From: Streptomyces viridochromogenes DSM 40736
GTDB lineage: Bacteria; Actinomycetota; Actinomycetes; Streptomycetales; Streptomycetaceae
Length of the DNA stretch: 64,000 bases
Assembly: GCF_000158955.1 (NCBI RefSeq)
Contig: NZ_GG657757.1
Span: 6,081,858-6,145,857, forward strand
Direction: 5' to 3'
The notes under the pieces are model-generated. The model was not told where the DNA came from and did no database searches. It was given only the letters and a program-made list of their open reading frames with translations. Made by a program: the position numbers and the translations under genes. Of this stretch, positions 8,826-17,599 are shown one piece after another; the first letter of the stretch is position 1, and every line of letters begins with the position of its first letter.

Positions 8826-10924
8826 TGGGCGGTTGCTTTCTCGCTCGGGGACGGGGCGGGGGACTGGGCCTGGATCGCCGTGATGGCGACGGTGTTCACG
8901 ATGTCCTGGACGAGGGCGCCCCGGGACAGGTCGTTGACCGGCTTGCGCAGCCCCTGGAGCACCGGGCCGACGGCGATGGCGCCGGCCGAGCGCTGCACGG
9001 CCTTGTAGGTGTTGTTGCCGGTGTTCAGGTCGGGGAAGATCAGCACACTCGCCTGCCCGGCGACCTCGGAGCCGGGCAGTTTGGTCGCCGCCACCGACGG
9101 CTCCACCGCGGCGTCGTACTGGATCGGGCCCTCGATCCTCAGGTCGGGCCGCAGCCTGCGGACGATCCCGGTGGCCTCGCGCACCTTGTCGACGTCGGCG
9201 CCGGAGCCGGACGTGCCCGTGGAGTACGACAGCATGGCGATGCGCGGCTCCACACCGAATTGCGCGGCCGTCGTCGCCGACTGGATGGCGATGTCGGCGA
9301 GCTGCTCGGCGTTCGGGTCGGGGTTGACCGCGCAGTCGCCGTAGACGAGCACCTTGTCGGCCAGGCACATGAAGAACACCGACGAGACGATGTCGGCGTC
9401 CGGCTTGGTCTTGATGATCTCGAAGGCCGGGCGGATGGTCGCGGCCGTGGAGTGCACCGACCCCGACACCATGCCGTCGGCGAGGCCCTCCTGCACCATG
9501 AGGGTGCCGAAGTAGTTCACGTCCGAGACGACGTCGTACGCCAGCTCCACGGTGACGCCGCGGTGGGCGCGCAGCGCCGCGTACTTCTCCGCGAAGGCGT
9601 CGCGCAGGTCGGAGGCGGCAGGGTCGATCAGCTGGGACTCGCCCAGGTCGATGCCGAGGTCGGCGGCCTTCTTGCGGATCCGGTCGACCGGGCCGAGCAG
9701 TGTCAGCTCGCACACGCCCCGGCGCAGCAGCACCTCGGCCGCGTGCAGCACACGCTCCTCGGTGCCCTCGGGCAGCACGACGCGGCGCAGGTCGGAGCGG
9801 GCCTGCTCCAGCAGCTTGTGCTCGAACATCATCGGCGTGACGCGATCGCTGCTCGGCGCGGAGACGCGGCGTGCGAGGCCGGCGGTGTCGGCGTACCGCT
9901 CGAACAGGCCGAGCGCCCGCTCCGCCTTGCGCGGGGTGGCCGCGTTCAGCTTTCCCTCCAGGGAGAACAGCTGCTCGGCGGTGGGGAAGCTGGTGCCGGC
10001 CACCGACAGCACCGGGGTGCCGGGGGCGAGGCGGTCGGCGAGGGTGAGGATGTCGTCGCCGGGCACCTCGTCCAGGGTGAGCAGCACGCCCGCGATCGGC
10101 GGGGTGCCGGCGCTGTGTGCGGCGAGCGAGCCGACGACCAGGTCGGCCCGGTCGCCGGGGGTGACGACCAGGCAGCCCGGGGTCAGGGCGCCGAGGAAGT
10201 TCGGCAGCATCGCGCCGCCGAAGACGAAACCGAGCACGTCCCGGGCCAGGCCCGAGTCGTCGCCGAGCACCACCTTGCCGCCGAGGGCGTGGCTGATCTG
10301 CGAGACGGTCGGGGCCGACAGCGCGGGCTCGTCGGGCAGCACGTAACAGGGCACGGGGAGCCGGGAGCCGAGCTGGCCGGCGATCTCGTCGCGGTCCTCA
10401 GGGGCCACCCGGTTGGTGACCATGGCCAGGACGTCGCAGCCGAGGGTGTCGTAGGCGCGGTAGGCGTTGCGCGTCTCGGCGAGCACGGACTCGACGCTCT
10501 GCTTGCGGCCGCCGACGACCGGGATCACCGACGCGCCGAACTCGTTCGCCAGCCGGGCGTTGAGCGACAGCTCGTCCGGGAGCTGGGTGTCGGCGAAGTC
10601 GGTGCCGAGGACCAGGACGACGTCGTAGTCCCGGGCGACCAGGTGGAAGCGGTCGACGAGCGTGGACACCAGCTCGTCCGTGCCGGCCTCGGCCTGGAGG
10701 GCGGACGCCTCGTGGTAGTCCATGCCGTACACGGTCGCGGGGTCCTGGGCGAGCCGGTAGCGTGCGCGCAGCAGCTCGAAGAGGCGGTCGGGCCCGTCGT
10801 GGACCAAGGGGCGGAAGACGCCGACCCGGTCCACCTGCCGGGTGAGGAGCTCCATGACCCCCAGTTCGACGACCTGCCGTCCGTCGCCGCGGTCGATGCC
10901 GGTCACGTACACGCTGCGGGTCAC
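8822..10924 (-). CDS. pta: Phosphate acetyltransferase, long three-domain form
   Basis: Converts acetyl-CoA and phosphate to acetyl phosphate and CoA. The chosen GTG start (10924, VTRSVYVTGIDRGDGRQ) has GGAGAG six bases upstream and gives 700 residues, matching long bacterial Pta proteins. The upstream extension of the open frame is not credible because it enters the intergenic region shared with pfkA. Domains in order: an N-terminal BioD-like P-loop-type domain (about 1-230), a DRTGG-type middle domain (about 230-350), and the C-terminal catalytic PTA_PTB domain (about 370-695) with SGSVHSTAATIRPA, SYSTGTSGSGADVDK and FPDLNTGN. It is divergent from pfkA and translationally coupled to ackA. 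Confidence 0.96.
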   Translation of the reverse strand: MTRSVYVTGIDRGDGRQVVELGVMELLTRQVDRVGVFRPLVHDGPDRLFELLRARYRLAQDPATVYGMDYHEASALQAEAGTDELVSTLVDRFHLVARDYDVVLVLGTDFADTQLPDELSLNARLANEFGASVIPVVGGRKQSVESVLAETRNAYRAYDTLGCDVLAMVTNRVAPEDRDEIAGQLGSRLPVPCYVLPDEPALSAPTVSQISHALGGKVVLGDDSGLARDVLGFVFGGAMLPNFLGALTPGCLVVTPGDRADLVVGSLAAHSAGTPPIAGVLLTLDEVPGDDILTLADRLAPGTPVLSVAGTSFPTAEQLFSLEGKLNAATPRKAERALGLFERYADTAGLARRVSAPSSDRVTPMMFEHKLLEQARSDLRRVVLPEGTEERVLHAAEVLLRRGVCELTLLGPVDRIRKKAADLGIDLGESQLIDPAASDLRDAFAEKYAALRAHRGVTVELAYDVVSDVNYFGTLMVQEGLADGMVSGSVHSTAATIRPAFEIIKTKPDADIVSSVFFMCLADKVLVYGDCAVNPDPNAEQLADIAIQSATTAAQFGVEPRIAMLSYSTGTSGSGADVDKVREATGIVRRLRPDLRIEGPIQYDAAVEPSVAATKLPGSEVAGQASVLIFPDLNTGNNTYKAVQRSAGAIAVGPVLQGLRKPVNDLSRGALVQDIVNTVAITAIQAQSPAPSPSEKATAQ

Positions 10925-11039
10925 GCGCGCTCTCCGTTTCGTCTCAGGGGGAGGTCCGGTCTCAGGGGGGATGTCCGGGGTGTCTCTGTGGGCTGTGCGG
11001 GACGTCGAAAAATCGCCCACCGAGGCGAGCAGAACCGCC

Positions 11040-11068
11040 TTGACAATACCTCCGCCGCTAGATAAGGC
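11040..11068 (+). promoter_or_regulatory. Possible pfkA promoter
   Basis: TTGACA at 11040-11045 and TAAGGC at 11063-11068 with a 17-bp spacer, about 95 bp upstream of the pfkA start. The -35 is consensus; the -10 is poor. This is a candidate only. Confidence 0.35.
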
Positions 11069-11162
11069 GCCCGTCAGAGTGGGGCTGCCCCATCGGGCTG
11101 TGGAGCGTGAAACAATCGGCGGAGGCTCACCGGTATCCACAGCGAGCAGGAGACACAGCACG

Positions 11163-12188
11163 ATGCGTATCGGAGTCCTCACCGCAGGCGGCGACTGCCC
11201 TGGCCTGAACGCCGTGATCCGTTCGGTCGTGCACCGAGCGGTCGACAACTACGGCGACGAGGTCATCGGCTTCGAGGACGGGTACGCGGGCCTGCTGGAC
11301 GGGCGCTACCGCACCCTCGACCTGAACGCGGTCAGCGGCATCCTCGCCCGCGGCGGCACCATCCTCGGCTCGTCCCGGCTGGAGCGCGACCGGCTCCGCG
11401 AGGCCTGCGAGAACGCCTCCGACATGATCCACCAGTTCGGCATCGACGCGCTGATCCCGATCGGCGGCGAGGGCACGCTGACGGCGGCCCGCATGCTGTC
11501 CGACGCGGGTCTGCCGGTCGTGGGCGTCCCGAAGACGATCGACAACGACATCTCCTCCACGGACCGCACCTTCGGCTTCGACACGGCGGTCGGCGTCGCC
11601 ACCGAGGCGATGGACCGCCTCAAGACCACCGCCGAGTCCCATCAGCGGGTGATGGTGGTCGAGGTCATGGGCCGGCACGCCGGGTGGATCGCGCTGGAGT
11701 CCGGCATGGCGGCCGGTGCGCACGGGATCTGTCTGCCGGAGCGTCCGTTCGACCCGGCCGATCTCGTGAAGATGGTCGAGGAGCGCTTCGCCCGCGGCAA
11801 GAAGTTCGCGGTCGTCTGCGTCGCCGAGGGCGCCCACCCGGCCGAGGGCTCCATGGACTACGGCAAGGGCGAGATCGACCAGTTCGGCCATGAGCGCTTC
11901 CTGGGCATCGGCACGGCACTCGCCCATGAGCTGGAGCGACGGCTCGGCAAGGAGGCCAAGCCGGTCATTCTCGGCCACGTCCAGCGCGGCGGTACCCCGA
12001 CCGCCTACGACCGGGTGCTCGCCACGCGCTTCGGCTGGCACGCGGTGGAGGCGGCGCACCAGGAGCAGTTCGGCAGGATGACGGCGCTGCGCGGGACGGA
12101 CATCGTGATGGTGCCGCTCGCGGAAGCGGTCACCGAGCTGAAGACCGTGCCGAAGGACCGGATGGACGAGGCCGAGTCGGTGTTCTAG
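11163..12188 (+). CDS. pfkA: ATP-dependent 6-phosphofructokinase
   Basis: Phosphorylates fructose-6-phosphate to fructose-1,6-bisphosphate. The 341-residue protein starts at ATG 11163 after the ribosome-binding site CAGGAGA (11147-11153); the longer frame upstream is intergenic. Visible motifs are LTAGGDCPGLNAVI, PIGGEGT (E103, G104), VPKTIDNDI (K124, catalytic D127), MGRHAGW and HVQRGGTPTAYDR. From family knowledge, Gly at position 104 (E. coli numbering, which matches here) indicates ATP rather than pyrophosphate as donor. Lys124 marks the mixed actinobacterial group III. It is convergent with the HTH gene downstream. S. coelicolor has three pfkA paralogues; the pta neighbour fits pfkA2. 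Confidence 0.96.
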   Translation: MRIGVLTAGGDCPGLNAVIRSVVHRAVDNYGDEVIGFEDGYAGLLDGRYRTLDLNAVSGILARGGTILGSSRLERDRLREACENASDMIHQFGIDALIPIGGEGTLTAARMLSDAGLPVVGVPKTIDNDISSTDRTFGFDTAVGVATEAMDRLKTTAESHQRVMVVEVMGRHAGWIALESGMAAGAHGICLPERPFDPADLVKMVEERFARGKKFAVVCVAEGAHPAEGSMDYGKGEIDQFGHERFLGIGTALAHELERRLGKEAKPVILGHVQRGGTPTAYDRVLATRFGWHAVEAAHQEQFGRMTALRGTDIVMVPLAEAVTELKTVPKDRMDEAESVF

Positions 12189-12236
12189 GCCGGGCGACGT
12201 CCGGGGGCCTGGGCCGGGCGGCATCCGGGATCAGGA

Positions 12237-12968
12237 TCAGGCCGGGTTCTCCTGGACCGTCGTCCAGAAGTGCTCGACGATCCGGTCGAGGAAGTCGCGC
12301 GCCAGGTCACCGGCCTCGCTGCTGCCGCCGCCCCAGCTCAGAGTGGCGGCCATGTGCCCCTGGTAGTCCTGGTGCAGTTCCTGCAGGGCGTCCTCCAGGA
12401 ACCGCCGGTCCAGGGGGACGACCTTCGCCACGGGGCGTACGTAGGCCTGCCATCGGGTGGTGACGGCGCTGCGCAGCAGGTCGCCGAGTCTGGCGTCACG
12501 GCCCGTGACGGCGACGAAGTCGGGCAGCCGGAGGCCGAGCAGATCGGCGAGGGCGGCGGACTGCCGGTCGCTGCCGCGCCAGGAGTCGGTCGCCTCCATG
12601 CGCAGGTACGCGTGGAGTTCGTGCCCGACGGTCCGGGCGACGTCCTCGGGGGCGAGGCCGCGGGCGATGCGGTGCTCGCGCAGGGTGCGGGGTCTGCCGA
12701 TGAGTTCGCCGGGCGAGCACCACAGGACGCCCGCCAGGGCGGTGAGTTCGGATCCGGACGGGGCGGCGGCCCCGCGTTCCCAGGCGATGACGTGGCCCGG
12801 GGTGATGTGCGGGTGCCCGTACGAGACGCGCATGTCGTGGGCGACGTGGTCGGGCGTCATCCCGAGCGCGGCGCGCAGCCGGCGGGCGGCGGGGGCGTTG
12901 AAGGGCGGCGGCGTGGGGGTCGGGGTCGGTTCACTCGGGCGGGGCGAAGGTCGGCGCACGCGCCACAA
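12237..12968 (-). CDS. XRE-type regulator with two helix-turn-helix domains
   Basis: A 243-residue cytosolic protein. A Pro/Thr-rich N-terminal lead (about 1-25) is followed by one HTH (LRAALGMTPDHVAHDM ... TPGHVIAWERG, about 28-90) and a second (LREHRIARGLAPEDVARTV ... AYLRMEATD, about 96-150). The C-terminal helical domain is rich in Trp and aromatic residues. Tandem HTH domains suggest a DNA-binding regulator with a sensing tail; target and signal are unknown. The start is uncertain: the longest frame begins with TTG at 12968, GTG at 12959 is an alternative, and no Shine-Dalgarno sequence is visible. A TACAAT-like -10 lies at 13025-13020. It is convergent with pfkA, with 48 bp between the stop codons. 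Confidence 0.8.
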   Translation of the reverse strand: MWRVRRPSPRPSEPTPTPTPPPFNAPAARRLRAALGMTPDHVAHDMRVSYGHPHITPGHVIAWERGAAAPSGSELTALAGVLWCSPGELIGRPRTLREHRIARGLAPEDVARTVGHELHAYLRMEATDSWRGSDRQSAALADLLGLRLPDFVAVTGRDARLGDLLRSAVTTRWQAYVRPVAKVVPLDRRFLEDALQELHQDYQGHMAATLSWGGGSSEAGDLARDFLDRIVEHFWTTVQENPA

Positions 12969-13137
12969 GCTAGGGGCGCGGGACTGCGGCGACTACGGTC
13001 TGTTCGGCCAGGATCACGGATTGTAGGAAGCTACGGCTACTCGCGGGTTGGAAGGGGGCTGAAGATCGTCTTGCCAGGCCGGGCGGGGCGGTGGTGAGGA
13101 TGGCGCCGGACCCGGCGGACGTGGGTCCGGAAAGGCA

Positions 13138-13596
13138 GTGAAAAACGTGAACGGCAAGCTCAACGGGCATATTCGCGAGCGTCTGCTGGCGACGAACTTC
13201 TGGCACCTCGCGACCGTGAGTGCGGACGGGGCGCCTCAGGTGTCGCCCATGTGGGCGGACATCGAAGGGGAGTACGTCATGGTCAACACCTCGATCGGGC
13301 GGGTGAAGGAGGAGAATCTGCGGCGCAATCCGTACGTTTCCCTGTCCCACCACGACCCCGCGAACCCGTACGACCGTGCGGAGATCCGGGGGAAGGTCGT
13401 CCGGTTCGTCGAGGGCGAGGAGGCGGAGCGGGGCATGGACCGGCTCGCGCGCAAGTACCTCGGGGAGGACCGGTACCCGTGGCTGTTGCCCGGGGAGCGC
13501 CGGGTGATGCTGCTCATCGAGCCGACGCGGGTGCGGACGCTGGAGGGTGTGGAGCCGTTCCGGGCCGGGGTCCTGCCCGACGCAGCCGCCGGCTGA
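13138..13596 (+). CDS. Pyridoxamine 5'-phosphate oxidase-like flavin split-barrel protein
   Basis: A 152-residue cytosolic protein of the PNPOx/FMN-binding split-barrel superfamily. The pattern LATNFWHLATVSADGAPQVSPMWADIEGEYVMVNTS, then NLRRNPYVSLSHHD and IRGKVVRF, is typical of actinobacterial F420- or FMN-dependent oxidoreductases. The substrate is unknown. The GTG at 13138 gives the annotated length; GTG at 13147 is an alternative, and neither has ideal Shine-Dalgarno spacing. It stands alone, divergent from the HTH gene, with no operon partner visible. Family membership is firm; the cofactor assignment is inference. Confidence 0.87.
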   Translation: MKNVNGKLNGHIRERLLATNFWHLATVSADGAPQVSPMWADIEGEYVMVNTSIGRVKEENLRRNPYVSLSHHDPANPYDRAEIRGKVVRFVEGEEAERGMDRLARKYLGEDRYPWLLPGERRVMLLIEPTRVRTLEGVEPFRAGVLPDAAAG

Positions 13597-13597
13597 C

Positions 13598-13680
13598 GAT
13601 CCCTCTCGCGCACCACCCCTCATCTCTCGCGAACTGCCCCTGATCTTTCGCGAATGCCCCTGATCTTTCGCGACCTGATC
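13598..13680. repeat. Short tandem repeats between convergent genes
   Basis: Four imperfect copies of a unit of about 20 bp. The two best are CCCCTGATCTTTCGCGAATG and CCCCTGATCTTTCGCGACCTG; two more degenerate copies precede them. Together they fill the interval between the split-barrel gene and the IclR gene. No stable hairpin accompanies them. Confidence 0.7.
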
Positions 13681-13681
13681 C

Positions 13682-14470
13682 TCAGCGCCAGTCGGGCACG
13701 CCCGCCACCGGTGGCGGCCCGGACTCGATCCTCGCCCGGACGTCCCGCATCACGTCGATGACGCGGGCCTCGTGCTCAGGCGTCAGCCGGGCCACCGGGA
13801 CCGAACAGCTGATGGCGTCGACGACCGGGGTGCCGTAGCGCAGGGCGAAACCGAAGCCGGCGATGCCGGGCACCGTCTCCTCGCGGTCGACCGAGTAGCC
13901 GCGTGCGCGCACCCCGGCCAGGTCGGCCAGCAGGGCGGCCCGGTCGGTGTGCGTGTTCTCCGTGAGGGCCGTCAACGGGCCGTCGCCGAAGGGCAGTTCA
14001 CCGTCGGTGCGCTCGGCGAGCAGCGCCTTGCCGAGCGCACCGGCATGCGCCGGGACACGGCGGCCGACCCGGCTGATGGTGCGCAGGTACTCGTGCGACT
14101 CCCGGGTGGCGAGATAGACGACGTCCCGGCCGTCCAGCCGTGCCATGTGGATCGTCTCGCCCAGCGCGTCGGACGCCTCGTCCAGGTACGGCCGGACCAG
14201 GCGGATGCGCCGGTCCCCGTCGAGGTAGCCGGTGCCGGTGAGCAGCGCCCGGATGCCGATGCCGTAGAGGGAGCCGGTGGCGTCGGTACGGACCCAGCCG
14301 GAGTCGACGAGCGTCTGGAGCAGCTGGTACATGCTGCTGCGCGGCACGCCCAGGTCCTGCGCGAGCTGGTCGAGGCGGGAGGGCTCTTCGCCCCGCCCGG
14401 CGAGCAGTTCCAGCAGCGCGACGGTCCGGGCCGCCGACTTCACGCCGCGGACGCCTCTCCTCTCCTGCAT
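13682..14470 (-). CDS. IclR-family transcriptional regulator of the glucarate/gluconate locus
   Basis: A 262-residue protein starting at ATG 14470 (MQERRGVRGVKSAARTVALL). The N-terminal winged HTH (about 8-70) has LDQLAQDLGVPRSSMYQLLQTLV. The C-terminal IclR effector domain (about 80-250) has VYLATRESHEYLRTISRVG, AHAGALGKALLAE and the terminal SCSVPVARLTPE. It is divergent from the GntP permease across a 153-bp region holding a consensus-like promoter and a direct repeat, the usual arrangement for a local catabolic repressor. The effector is probably glucarate, gluconate or a breakdown product (inference from neighbours). The much longer open frame upstream is a shadow of the permease. Confidence 0.93.
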   Translation of the reverse strand: MQERRGVRGVKSAARTVALLELLAGRGEEPSRLDQLAQDLGVPRSSMYQLLQTLVDSGWVRTDATGSLYGIGIRALLTGTGYLDGDRRIRLVRPYLDEASDALGETIHMARLDGRDVVYLATRESHEYLRTISRVGRRVPAHAGALGKALLAERTDGELPFGDGPLTALTENTHTDRAALLADLAGVRARGYSVDREETVPGIAGFGFALRYGTPVVDAISCSVPVARLTPEHEARVIDVMRDVRARIESGPPPVAGVPDWR

Positions 14471-14527
14471 GGGCTCATCGTAGGTCCGCCGCGATCCGGT
14501 CCCCGGCAATCCGTGATCGCACGACCA

Positions 14528-14556
14528 TTGACCCCGCAGGTTCACCCACTTAGCCT
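14528..14556 (+). promoter_or_regulatory. Promoter of the GntP permease operon
   Basis: TTGACC at 14528-14533, a 17-bp spacer and TAGCCT at 14551-14556. This is a good match to the housekeeping sigma consensus of Streptomyces, in the right place and orientation for the permease, with transcription expected to start near 14563. Confidence 0.65.
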
Positions 14557-14557
14557 C

Positions 14558-14587
14558 CATCTGCATACGTGGACAGCATCTGCATAC
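14558..14587. promoter_or_regulatory. Direct repeat, candidate IclR operator
   Basis: Two identical 11-bp copies of CATCTGCATAC at 14558-14568 and 14577-14587, 19 bp from start to start. They lie over and just after the expected transcription start of the permease operon, a position suited to repression by the divergent IclR protein. Confidence 0.55.
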
Positions 14588-14623
14588 AGGGATGAGCTCC
14601 CACCAGTTCAAAGGGGAACTGCC

Positions 14624-15961
14624 TTGCCTCTGCTCGTAGTCGGGATCAGCGTCCTGATCCTGCTTCTCCTCATGACCAGGCTCAGACTGAACGGCTTCGC
14701 CGCGCTGCTGCTCGTGGCGGTCGGGGTGGCACTGGTCCAGGGCATTCCGGTGGCGACCATCCCGGACGTCCTCTCCGAGGGCATCGGGGACCAGATCGGC
14801 GACACCATGCTGACCATCGGGCTCGGCGCCATGGTCGGCCGGGTGATGGGCGACTCGGGCGCCGCACAGCGGATAGCCGGCAAGCTCCTCGACGCCTTCG
14901 GCCCGCGCTGGGTCCAGGTCGCCATGGTGGTCACGTCCATGCTGATCGGCGTGACCATGTTCTACGAGGTCGCGTTCATCATCATCGTGCCCATCGCGTT
15001 CACCCTGGTCAGGGTCACCGGGGCGAAGCTGCTGTGGGTCGGCCTGCCGATGTCCATCGCCCTGTCCACCATGCACAGCTTCCTGCCGCCGCACCCCGGC
15101 CCCACCGCCGTCGCCGCGACCTTCCACGCCTCCGTCGGACTGACGCTGTTCTACGGCCTGTTCGTCGCCGTGCCCGCCGGGGTGCTCATCGCCCTCACCT
15201 GGCCCCGGCTTCCGTTCGTCGCGCGGTTGACGCCCGGCATCCCCAAGGGCCTGGTCAGCGAACGGGAGTTCACCGAGGAGGAGATGCCGGGGCTCGGCTG
15301 GTCGCTGTTCGTGGCGCTGTTCCCCGTGGTGCTGATCGTCGCCGCCGCCGTGACCGACATGGCCACCTCCGGCGAGAGCCCGTTCCTGCACGTCGTCGCC
15401 TTCGTCGGCTCGGCACCGATCGCCCTGCTGCTGACCCTGTGTCTCGCGGTCTGGGCGTTCGGGCCGCGGATCGGCCGGAGCCTCGCCGACGTCGCCGCCT
15501 CCTGCACCTCGGCGGCCCAGGCGATGGCCATGATCCTGCTGGTGATCGGCGCGGGCGGGGCCTTCAAGAACGTCCTGGTTGAAGGCGGGATCTCCGACTA
15601 CATCAAGGACGCCACGGACGGCTGGTCCATCTCGCCGATCGTCCTCGCCTGGCTCGTCGCCGTCATCCTGCGCATCGCGCTCGGCTCGGCCACGGTCGCC
15701 GTCGTCACGGCCTCCGGGGTGGCGCTGCCGCTCCTGGCGGGCAGCGGGGCGCACCCGGAGGTGATGGTGCTGGCCGTCGCCTGCGGCTCCATCGCGTTCT
15801 CCCATGTGAACGACCCCGGGTTCTGGCTGTTCAAGGAGTACTTCAACCTCTCCGTCATCGAGGCGATCAAGGTCCGCACGTCCTACACGACGGTGCTCGC
15901 CGTGCTCGGACTGGGCGGGGTGCTGGTGGTCGAGTGGGTGCTCGACGCCCTCGGCCTGTGA
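14624..15961 (+). CDS. GntP-family permease (gluconate/aldarate:H+ symporter)
   Basis: A 445-residue integral membrane protein, the standard GntP length. TTG 14624 was chosen as start because AAGGGGA lies six bases upstream and translation begins directly with the first membrane helix ([20 protein letters not shown]); the long open frame further upstream overlaps the IclR gene. About 12 hydrophobic segments are visible, with family motifs [49 protein letters not shown] and [15 protein letters not shown]. Glucarate dehydratase follows 60 bp downstream on the same strand, so an aldarate such as glucarate is the likely substrate. Family is certain, substrate inferred. Confidence 0.94.
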   Translation: MPLLVVGISVLILLLLMTRLRLNGFAALLLVAVGVALVQGIPVATIPDVLSEGIGDQIGDTMLTIGLGAMVGRVMGDSGAAQRIAGKLLDAFGPRWVQVAMVVTSMLIGVTMFYEVAFIIIVPIAFTLVRVTGAKLLWVGLPMSIALSTMHSFLPPHPGPTAVAATFHASVGLTLFYGLFVAVPAGVLIALTWPRLPFVARLTPGIPKGLVSEREFTEEEMPGLGWSLFVALFPVVLIVAAAVTDMATSGESPFLHVVAFVGSAPIALLLTLCLAVWAFGPRIGRSLADVAASCTSAAQAMAMILLVIGAGGAFKNVLVEGGISDYIKDATDGWSISPIVLAWLVAVILRIALGSATVAVVTASGVALPLLAGSGAHPEVMVLAVACGSIAFSHVNDPGFWLFKEYFNLSVIEAIKVRTSYTTVLAVLGLGGVLVVEWVLDALGL

Positions 15962-16020
15962 ACCCCGGCGTCCTTGGTCTGCGCATCACCCATCCGAACC
16001 CATCCGAGAAGGGACATCCG

Positions 16021-17358
16021 ATGAGCATCCGGCAACAGCCGACCGTCACGGCGTTCGCCGTCTACCCCGTCGCGGGCCGGGACAGCATGGAGCTGAACCT
16101 CTCCGGCGCGCACGGGCCGTACTTCACCCGCAACATCGTGGTTCTCACGGACTCCGAGGGCCGTACGGGGCTGGGCGAGGTGCCCGGCGGGGAGAAGATC
16201 GCGCGGACGCTGCGGGACGCCGAGGGGCTGGTCGTCGGGGCGAAGGTGGGCGACTACAAGCGGGTGCTGCGCGAGATCGGCGAGCGGTTCGCCGACCGGG
16301 ACGCCGGGGGTCGGGGTGCGCAGACCTTCGACCTGCGGACGACGGTGCACACCGTCACCGCGGTCGAGTCGGCGCTGCTCGATCTGCTCGGGCAGCATCT
16401 CGACGTGCCGGTCGCGGCATTGCTGGGTGACGGGCAGCAGCGGGACTCGGTGCGGGTGCTGGGCTATCTGTTCTACGTCGGTGACCCGGACCGGACCGAC
16501 CTGGAGTACGTCCGTGAGCCCGACTCCCCGGTGGAGTGGTACCGGGTGCGGCACGAGGAGGCGCTGTCGCCGGAGGCGATCGTCCGGCAGGCGGAGGCGG
16601 CGTACGAGCTGTACGGGTTCCGGGACTTCAAGCTCAAGGGGGGCGTGCTGGAGGGAGCGGAGGAGGTACGGGCCGTGCGGGCGCTGAAGGAGCGCTTCCC
16701 GCAGGCCCGGATCACCCTCGACCCGAACGGGGCGTGGTCGCTGCGGGAGGCGGTGGAGTTGTGCCGGCCGCTGGTCGGGACGCTGGCGTACGCGGAGGAC
16801 CCCTGTGGGGCGGAGGGCGGTTACTCCGGGCGGGAGATCCTCGCGGAGTTCCGCCGTGCGACGGGGCTGCCGACGGCGACCAACATGATCGCGACGGACT
16901 GGCGCCAGATGGCGCACGCGCTGGCACTCCAGTCGGTGTCGATTCCGCTGGCCGACCCGCACTTCTGGACCATGCAGGGGTCGGTGCGGGTGGCGCAGCT
17001 GTGCAACGCGATGGGGCTGACCTGGGGCTGCCACTCCAACAACCACTTCGACATCTCGCTGGCCATGGTGACCCACTGCGGGGCGGCGGCGCCGGGCGAG
17101 TACAACGCCCTGGACACGCACTGGATCTGGCAGGAGGGGCTGGAGCGGCTGACCGTCGACCCGCCGCGCATCGCCGACGGCGAAGTCGCGGTCCCTGATG
17201 CGCCGGGCCTGGGTGTGCGACTGGACATGGACCGGCTTCTCGCGGCGCATGAGCTGTACCGGGAGAAGGCGTTGGGTGGGCGGGACGATGCGGTGGGGAT
17301 GCGGTACCTGGTTCCGGGGTGGGAGTTCGACGCCAAGCGTCCGTGCTTGGTGCGGTGA
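16021..17358 (+). CDS. gudD: Glucarate dehydratase
   Basis: An enolase-superfamily enzyme that dehydrates D-glucarate to 5-keto-4-deoxy-glucarate. The 445-residue protein has almost the length of E. coli GudD. ATG 16021 has GAGAAGGG upstream. The mandelate-racemase-type N-terminal capping domain (about 5-130) precedes the TIM barrel. The barrel has the paired catalytic lysines in FKLKGG (K204, K206), DPNGAW and AEDP metal ligands, [12 protein letters not shown], and [12 protein letters not shown] containing the catalytic His. These match glucarate dehydratase rather than other superfamily members. It lies 60 bp after the GntP permease and probably forms an operon with it under the IclR regulator. 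No downstream aldolase gene is present in the window. Confidence 0.94.
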   Translation: MSIRQQPTVTAFAVYPVAGRDSMELNLSGAHGPYFTRNIVVLTDSEGRTGLGEVPGGEKIARTLRDAEGLVVGAKVGDYKRVLREIGERFADRDAGGRGAQTFDLRTTVHTVTAVESALLDLLGQHLDVPVAALLGDGQQRDSVRVLGYLFYVGDPDRTDLEYVREPDSPVEWYRVRHEEALSPEAIVRQAEAAYELYGFRDFKLKGGVLEGAEEVRAVRALKERFPQARITLDPNGAWSLREAVELCRPLVGTLAYAEDPCGAEGGYSGREILAEFRRATGLPTATNMIATDWRQMAHALALQSVSIPLADPHFWTMQGSVRVAQLCNAMGLTWGCHSNNHFDISLAMVTHCGAAAPGEYNALDTHWIWQEGLERLTVDPPRIADGEVAVPDAPGLGVRLDMDRLLAAHELYREKALGGRDDAVGMRYLVPGWEFDAKRPCLVR

Positions 17359-17499
17359 TCGCCCGGTGGGGGGTCGGGGCCGCGCCGGGGGGTGTCCGTC
17401 CTCGGAACGGCGCGACCAGGCCACCTACCGGCCAACTGGCGTCACACGCGCCGCCCACTGCGGGCGAACACCCCCCGACACGGCCCCTCACGTCGCGCC

Positions 17500-17580
17500 C
17501 CTAGCTGCGGGCAGTCGTGCCGCTGGGGCGGCACGGGTGGGCGCAGCGGCACCTCGCGGCGCCGAGCTGCGCAACGCCCC
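17500..17580. repeat. Streptomyces-type dispersed intergenic element with hairpin
   Basis: The interval after gudD contains GTGCCGC / GCGGCAC (17517-17534, loop TGGG) within CTGCGGGCAGTCGTGCCGCT and a following GGGTGGGCGCAGCGGCACC block. From memory this string recurs in many Streptomyces intergenic regions like a REP element. It lies between two convergent genes and probably also terminates transcription. The remaining bases of 17359-17599 hold nothing else I recognise. Confidence 0.55.
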
Positions 17581-17599
17581 GCCCCAGCACAAACGCCGC

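Noticed and set aside
13682-15805. 707-codon frame suggesting a fusion upstream of the IclR protein
   Set aside because: Residues before MQERRGVRG are antisense to the GntP permease and low complexity; IclR proteins are about 260 residues.
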